From assembly GCA_000435515.1 (NCBI GenBank), contig FR884163.1, positions 1 to 17,540 on the forward strand: DNA of 17,540 nt. The letters run 5' to 3'. Numbering within the stretch: the stretch's first letter is position 1; every line of letters begins with the position of its first letter. The notes under the pieces were generated by a model. That model worked only from the letters and a program-made list of their open reading frames with translations. It made no database searches and was not told where the DNA came from. Positions 14,133 through 17,540 of the stretch are shown piece by piece. A program made the translations under genes and the position numbers. This DNA is from Firmicutes bacterium CAG:582. Its GTDB lineage: Bacteria; Bacillota_I; Bacilli_A; RF39; UBA660.

Positions 14133-14735
14133 ATGTTACTTAAAGATATTAAAGCACAAGTGCGTATGTTAATGGAAGAATGGAATTTGGGTGCGCTTGA
14201 ATCCGGTGCTCCACATGAATTGTGTGCCTTTATTTACTTGCTTGAGATAATTGAAGAAACCGAGAAATTTGTTTATTATCGTGAAAATGGTGAACTTCTA
14301 GGGTATGCAGGATATTCTAAAAAAGGTTAAAAAAAACACACTTTTAGAAAAAAATTAGCTAAATTTATTAGAAAATGTTTATATAGAAGTAAGAAAATAA
14401 AAGATAAAGATGCTTTATTAAAATATGATGAAACGTATGATTATGTTCCAGAAGAGTTAAAAAATTATTTTGATGGAGAAGTATCCATTCTTATACTTGA
14501 TAAGAAAGTTAGGGAAAAGGGTATTGGTAAAAAGTTGCTTACCGATATATTTACATTAGCTAAAAGGGATGGTTTAGAAAACTTACAAATTTTAACTGAT
14601 GATTCTTGTTCTTATTACATCTATGAAGCTACTGGGTGTAAACGTGTTTTTGAAACAACCATAAAATCTAAAGAGTATAGTGAAACTAGAAAAGTGTGCG
14701 AAGAGAAAGCTTATATATATGAAAAAAAATTATAA
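14133..14735 (+). pseudogene. GNAT acetyltransferase interrupted by one in-frame stop codon
   Basis: Reading from ATG 14133 (GGTGA upstream), codon 66 is TAA (14328-14330). The same frame then stays open to TAA 14735, for 200 codons in all, the size of a GNAT N-acetyltransferase. The first part has the N-terminal helices and a strand (KFVYYRENGELLGYAGYSKK). The second part has strand 4 and the acetyl-CoA-binding motif (ISILI-type SILILDKKVREKGIGKKLL, R-x-x-KGIGKK) and the C-terminal ILTDDSCSYYIYEATGCKRVFE block. Neither part alone is a complete enzyme. The lesion sits between two A-runs (A6 at 14319-14324, A8 at 14329-14336). A substitution, a sequencing or assembly error, or paired slippage could explain it. 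No decay elsewhere is visible, so the break is recent, artefactual or tolerated by recoding. Confidence 0.75.
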
Positions 14736-14756
14736 AATTGAGATTGGAGAAAGAAT

Positions 14757-15407
14757 ATGAATTTAGAACAATTGAAAGTGGAGTATGATAAGCTACAAAA
14801 TAAGTATGGTGATAAAAATCTGGATTCTATTAATTTTGGTGGATGTACTGACAATCCAGATGTATGTTTTGTTTTCATGAATCCAACTGGCAGAAATATA
14901 GCTTCGAGTAAAGAGTGGAAAGGTTTAAAGTCTCCTTGGGTAGGCACTAAAAATATATGGACACTTTTTCATGATGTAGATTTGTTAGATGATGATATTT
15001 ACGAAAAAATTCGTTCAATTAAAGGAAATGAGTGGACGTATAATTTTGCTATAGAGGTATACGAAAACGTAAAAAAACATAGGTATTTTATTACTAATTT
15101 GGGAAAATGTACTCAAGTTGATGCTAGAGCCCTTCCTGATAAAGTTTTTAAGGAATATTTACATCTATTAGAAAAAGAAATAAAATTTGTTAATCCTAAA
15201 GTAATTATACTATTTGGAAACCAAGTTAGTTCAATCGTATTAGATAAAAAAATATCTGTTTCTCTTTGTCGAAAAGAAAAATTTATAAAAACTATTGATA
15301 ACAAAGATTTTGAATGCTATTCAGTTTATTATCCTGTAGGTAATGGAAGATTTAATATAGATAAATCTATAGAAGATATAAAATGGATTATAAATTTAAT
15401 TAAATAA
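14757..15407 (+). CDS. Uracil-DNA glycosylase superfamily-like protein, diverged
   Basis: 216 aa. The fold order of family 4/5-type uracil-DNA glycosylases can be followed: NPDVCFVFMNPTGRN (33-47, in the place of the IGE-x-PG motif), SPWVGTKNIWTLF (59-71, in the place of PFVG-x-aG--L), FITNLGKCT (111-119, like yitNvvKcrP), NPKVIILFGNQVSSIVL (146-162, like PKvivaLG--A), and a terminal YYPVGNGRFN (191-200) where HPS or HPSP is expected. The four-Cys iron-sulfur site of family 4 is absent and the conserved motif His is replaced, so uracil excision activity is doubtful. Shine-Dalgarno TTGGAGAAAG precedes the ATG. It lies 21 nt after the GNAT frame and is followed by a terminator. The superfamily call is a motif reading, not a search. 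Confidence 0.65.
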   Translation: MNLEQLKVEYDKLQNKYGDKNLDSINFGGCTDNPDVCFVFMNPTGRNIASSKEWKGLKSPWVGTKNIWTLFHDVDLLDDDIYEKIRSIKGNEWTYNFAIEVYENVKKHRYFITNLGKCTQVDARALPDKVFKEYLHLLEKEIKFVNPKVIILFGNQVSSIVLDKKISVSLCRKEKFIKTIDNKDFECYSVYYPVGNGRFNIDKSIEDIKWIINLIK

Positions 15408-15412
15408 ATTTT

Positions 15413-15451
15413 AAAAATTCTTGAAAAAAAACTTACACAAGAATTTTTTTT
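15413..15451 (+). terminator. Intrinsic terminator after the UDG-like gene
   Basis: Stem AAAAATTCTTG (15413-15423) with CAAGAATTTTT (15438-15448), 14-nt A-rich loop, T-run to 15451. The following promoter is embedded in its 3' half. Confidence 0.8.
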
Positions 15452-15461
15452 ATGCTATAAT
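15432..15461 (+). promoter_or_regulatory. Promoter of the MATE-kinase fusion, overlapping the upstream terminator
   Basis: Extended -10 TGcTATAAT (15453-15461), fully consensus, with a weak -35 CTTACA (15432-15437) at an 18-bp spacer, inside the terminator loop. Predicted start near 15468, giving a leader of about 27 nt. Confidence 0.65.
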
Positions 15462-15494
15462 GAGCAAGGCTCAAAAAAAGAAAGTAGGTAAAAG

Positions 15495-17471
15495 ATGAAA
15501 GAATTAAATTTGGGAAAAGAAAAAATCAGTAAGTTGTTATTAACTTTTTCAATACCTTGTGTTATTAGCATGCTTATTAATTCAGTCTATAATATAGTCG
15601 ATCAGATATTTATTGGCAAAGGTGTTGGAACACTTGGTAATGCAGCAACTAATGTTATATTTCCACTTGTTATTATGTTTAACGCCATAGCTGGACTTAT
15701 TGGAAATGGAGCAGCAGCAAACTTATCATTAAAACTAGGTGAAGGAGATAAAAAGAGTGCGGCTAAGAGTATTGGTTCATCAATAACTTTAACACTTATT
15801 GTATCTCTTGTTGTAAGCGTTATTGCATATATTATGCTTCCAAAACTTGTATATTTTTTTGGATGTACAGGAAGTGTTTATAAATATGCTGTTGATTATG
15901 GAAGAATTGTTATAATTGGAGCCCCATTTATGATAATGTATTCTAGTATGTCAAGTATTATAAGAGCAAATGGATCACCTGCATATTCCATGGTTATGTT
16001 GGTTGTTGGAGCTATTATTAATATAATTTTGGATCCGATTTTTATATTTATTTTCCGTCTTGGTGTTTCTGGAGGCGCAATTGCTACCGTGATCGGTCAA
16101 GTTGTGTCGTTTATAATCGCATTTGCATACTTTTTTAAGGTTAAATCAGTAACACTAAAGAAAAAATATTTTAAAATTGATAAAGATATTTTAAGAGTTT
16201 TATCTTTAGGATTATCTTCATTTATAACTCAAATGACTATTTTAGTACTTTTTGTATTTATGAATAATATGATGACTAAACTTGGTGCAGTAACTAAGTT
16301 TGGTTCAGATATTCCTTTATCAGTATATGGTGTAATATCTAAAATAAATAGTTTATATATTTCCACTGTTTTGGGTATATCAATTGGAGCTCAACCGATA
16401 ATTGGTTTTAATTATGGGGCAGGTAATGAAGAACGTGTAAAAGAAACTATTAGAAAAGTATTAATTATCAATTTTATTGTAGGAATTATTTTCAATATAA
16501 TATTTATATTATTCCCTAGAGAACTTGCGTCAGTATTTATAAGTTCAACTGATCCATCATATGAATTATTCATGGAATTTGCTGAATTAATGTGTCACAG
16601 TTTCTTACTTGTAATATGTTTAAATGCTTTAGAGATGACAACTAGTATTGTCATTCAATCAGTTGGAAATGTATTTAAGTCAACTGCAGTATCGTTTATT
16701 AGACAAATAATATTGCTTATCCCAATATCGCTTGTTTTAGCTTTTGGATTCAATAAAGGATTATATGGGGTAATGTATGCTGGTTGTATAGCAGATGCTA
16801 TTTGCTTTGTAATAACTTCATTTATATTATTAAGTGAATATAAGAAACTTGGTATAAAAGAAAGCAAGAAAATGAATCTTGAGGCCAATACTTCAAATAG
16901 TTATAATGGAAAACATGTTATAGTAACTATATCTCGTGAATATGGTTCAGGCGGAAGATTTGTTGGAAAGCTTGTATCAGAAAAACTAGGAATTCCTTTT
17001 TATGATAAAGAAATTATAAATTTAGCTTCTAAAAAGTCTGGTTTAAATGTTGATTATATTGAATCAATTGATCAAACTAAAGGATGTTCAAGTTATATTA
17101 ATAATAATGATGATTTATTATATGTAGCAGAAGAAAAAGTAATAAAAAGTGTTTCTAAGGATTCATGTGTAATTGTTGGAAGATGTGCTGATTATATTTT
17201 AAGAAAGAATAAAGATTTAATAAAAGTATTTCTTTATAGTGATCCATCATCTAAAGAAAAACGTGCAATTCTTTATTATGGATTGAAAGAAAAAAATGTT
17301 TTAAAAGAGATTGAAAAGATTGATAAAGAACGTGAAAAACATTATAAATTCTATACGGGAACTGATTGGAAAAATTTCAGTAATTATGACATTATGTTAA
17401 ATGTAGATAAATATGGAGTTGAAAAAACAGCTGATATTATAGTTGATTATATCAATAATTTGAATAAATAA
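15495..17471 (+). CDS. Fusion: MATE-family exporter (N) + cytidylate-kinase-like domain (C)
   Basis: 658 aa in one uninterrupted frame. Residues ~1-450 are a complete multidrug and toxin extrusion (MATE) transporter, with about 12 membrane helices in two homologous halves. It opens with GKEKISKLLLTFSIPCVISM and contains NSVYNIVDQIFIGKGVG, RANGSPAYSM, NIILDPIFIFIFRLGVSGGA and the second-half IGAQPIIGFNYGAGN. MATEs of this MepA-like type expel cationic compounds using an ion gradient. After a polar linker (~450-472), residues ~473-658 form a cytidylate-kinase-like domain (PF13189 type): ISREYGSGGRFVGKLVSEKLG as its P-loop region (SREYGSGG 480-487), then PFYDKEIINLA, SCVIVGRCADYIL and KVFLYSDPSSKEKRA. 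An internal ATG at 16872 (Met460) lacks a ribosome binding site. The kinase part should be cytosolic. Shine-Dalgarno is AGTAGGT. Confidence 0.88.
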   Translation: MKELNLGKEKISKLLLTFSIPCVISMLINSVYNIVDQIFIGKGVGTLGNAATNVIFPLVIMFNAIAGLIGNGAAANLSLKLGEGDKKSAAKSIGSSITLTLIVSLVVSVIAYIMLPKLVYFFGCTGSVYKYAVDYGRIVIIGAPFMIMYSSMSSIIRANGSPAYSMVMLVVGAIINIILDPIFIFIFRLGVSGGAIATVIGQVVSFIIAFAYFFKVKSVTLKKKYFKIDKDILRVLSLGLSSFITQMTILVLFVFMNNMMTKLGAVTKFGSDIPLSVYGVISKINSLYISTVLGISIGAQPIIGFNYGAGNEERVKETIRKVLIINFIVGIIFNIIFILFPRELASVFISSTDPSYELFMEFAELMCHSFLLVICLNALEMTTSIVIQSVGNVFKSTAVSFIRQIILLIPISLVLAFGFNKGLYGVMYAGCIADAICFVITSFILLSEYKKLGIKESKKMNLEANTSNSYNGKHVIVTISREYGSGGRFVGKLVSEKLGIPFYDKEIINLASKKSGLNVDYIESIDQTKGCSSYINNNDDLLYVAEEKVIKSVSKDSCVIVGRCADYILRKNKDLIKVFLYSDPSSKEKRAILYYGLKEKNVLKEIEKIDKEREKHYKFYTGTDWKNFSNYDIMLNVDKYGVEKTADIIVDYINNLNK

Positions 17472-17498
17472 ATTGATAAATATTTTTGTAAAAAAGTT

Positions 17499-17524
17499 AA
17501 AACTACCAAAATCGGTAGTTTTTT
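17499..17524 (+). terminator. Intrinsic terminator after the MATE-kinase fusion
   Basis: Perfect 9-bp stem AAAACTACC (17499-17507) with GGTAGTTTT (17514-17522), 6-nt loop, T-run to 17524. Confidence 0.88.
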
Positions 17525-17540
17525 ACTATGGTAGTATGTT

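Noticed and set aside
14100..14735. Two independent small genes (76 and 66 aa) instead of one GNAT
   Set aside because: Both are in the same frame, the stretch between them is open apart from one TAA, and together they give one GNAT fold.
10134..16888. Minus-strand open frames opposite lepB, the UDG-like gene and the MATE fusion (10134-10337, 15113-15304, 16655-16888)
   Set aside because: All lie fully inside well-supported plus-strand genes and show no start signals or family resemblance.
16872..17471. A separate cytidylate-kinase-like gene starting at Met460 of the fusion
   Set aside because: No Shine-Dalgarno or promoter precedes this ATG and the frame is continuous with the transporter.
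1..17540. Alternative genetic code (TGA as Trp), suggested by the AT-rich sequence
   Set aside because: TGA terminates several genes exactly at conserved ends (for example queA), and Trp residues are encoded by TGG.

Overview
The window looks like chromosomal DNA of a low-GC member of the Bacillota. The DNA is visibly AT-rich, ribosome binding sites are strong AGGAGGT/AGGTGA types, and core genes are of firmicute type (ruvA-ruvB, queA, tgt, rplS with a leader, lepB). A tiny YjcZ-type spore-family membrane protein is also present. TGA ends several genes and Trp is read from TGG, so the standard bacterial code applies and this is not a Mycoplasma. An uncultured gut Bacilli/RF39-like or Erysipelotrichia-like lineage is a reasonable guess, but that is inference.

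Layout. 1-1831: the 3' part of a large secreted or surface glycine-rich protein with two tandem glycine-rich domains, converging on a tiny YjcZ-like gene (minus strand) through a shared bidirectional terminator. 2164-6455: a tightly packed run, ruvA, ruvB, two tandem paralogous genes of unknown function, queA; the last genes overlap. 6452-6979: a 148-aa orphan with a perfect consensus promoter, whose -35 box overlaps the queA stop, and its own terminator. 7015-8425: tgt, overlapped by a small membrane-anchored protein. 8435-9352: an orphan 305-aa gene on the minus strand, convergent with the preceding pair and sharing a hairpin that lies partly inside its own coding end.

9385-9450 holds back-to-back divergent promoters. 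One serves the orphan, the other serves rplS, which has a structured 5' leader consistent with the L19 autoregulatory leader. After the rplS terminator comes lepB (signal peptidase I). 10620-14072: radical SAM/Twitch enzyme, sirtuin and M3 oligoendopeptidase in a compact run, the first two overlapping by 14 nt. 14133-14735: a GNAT acetyltransferase broken by one in-frame TAA. 14757-15407: a diverged uracil-DNA-glycosylase-superfamily protein. 15495-17471: a single ORF joining a MATE exporter to a cytidylate-kinase-like domain, closed by a terminator.

How the genes relate. queA and tgt act in the same pathway, queuosine modification of tRNA; ruvA and ruvB form the Holliday-junction branch-migration motor. 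The least explained parts are the ruvB-queA paralogue pair, the MATE-kinase fusion and the radical SAM/Sir2/M3 group. Several promoters sit so close to the ribosome binding site that the predicted 5' leaders are very short, a recurring architecture in this window. No rRNA, tRNA, CRISPR array, insertion sequence or prophage gene was seen, and no gene-free stretch exceeds 300 bases.
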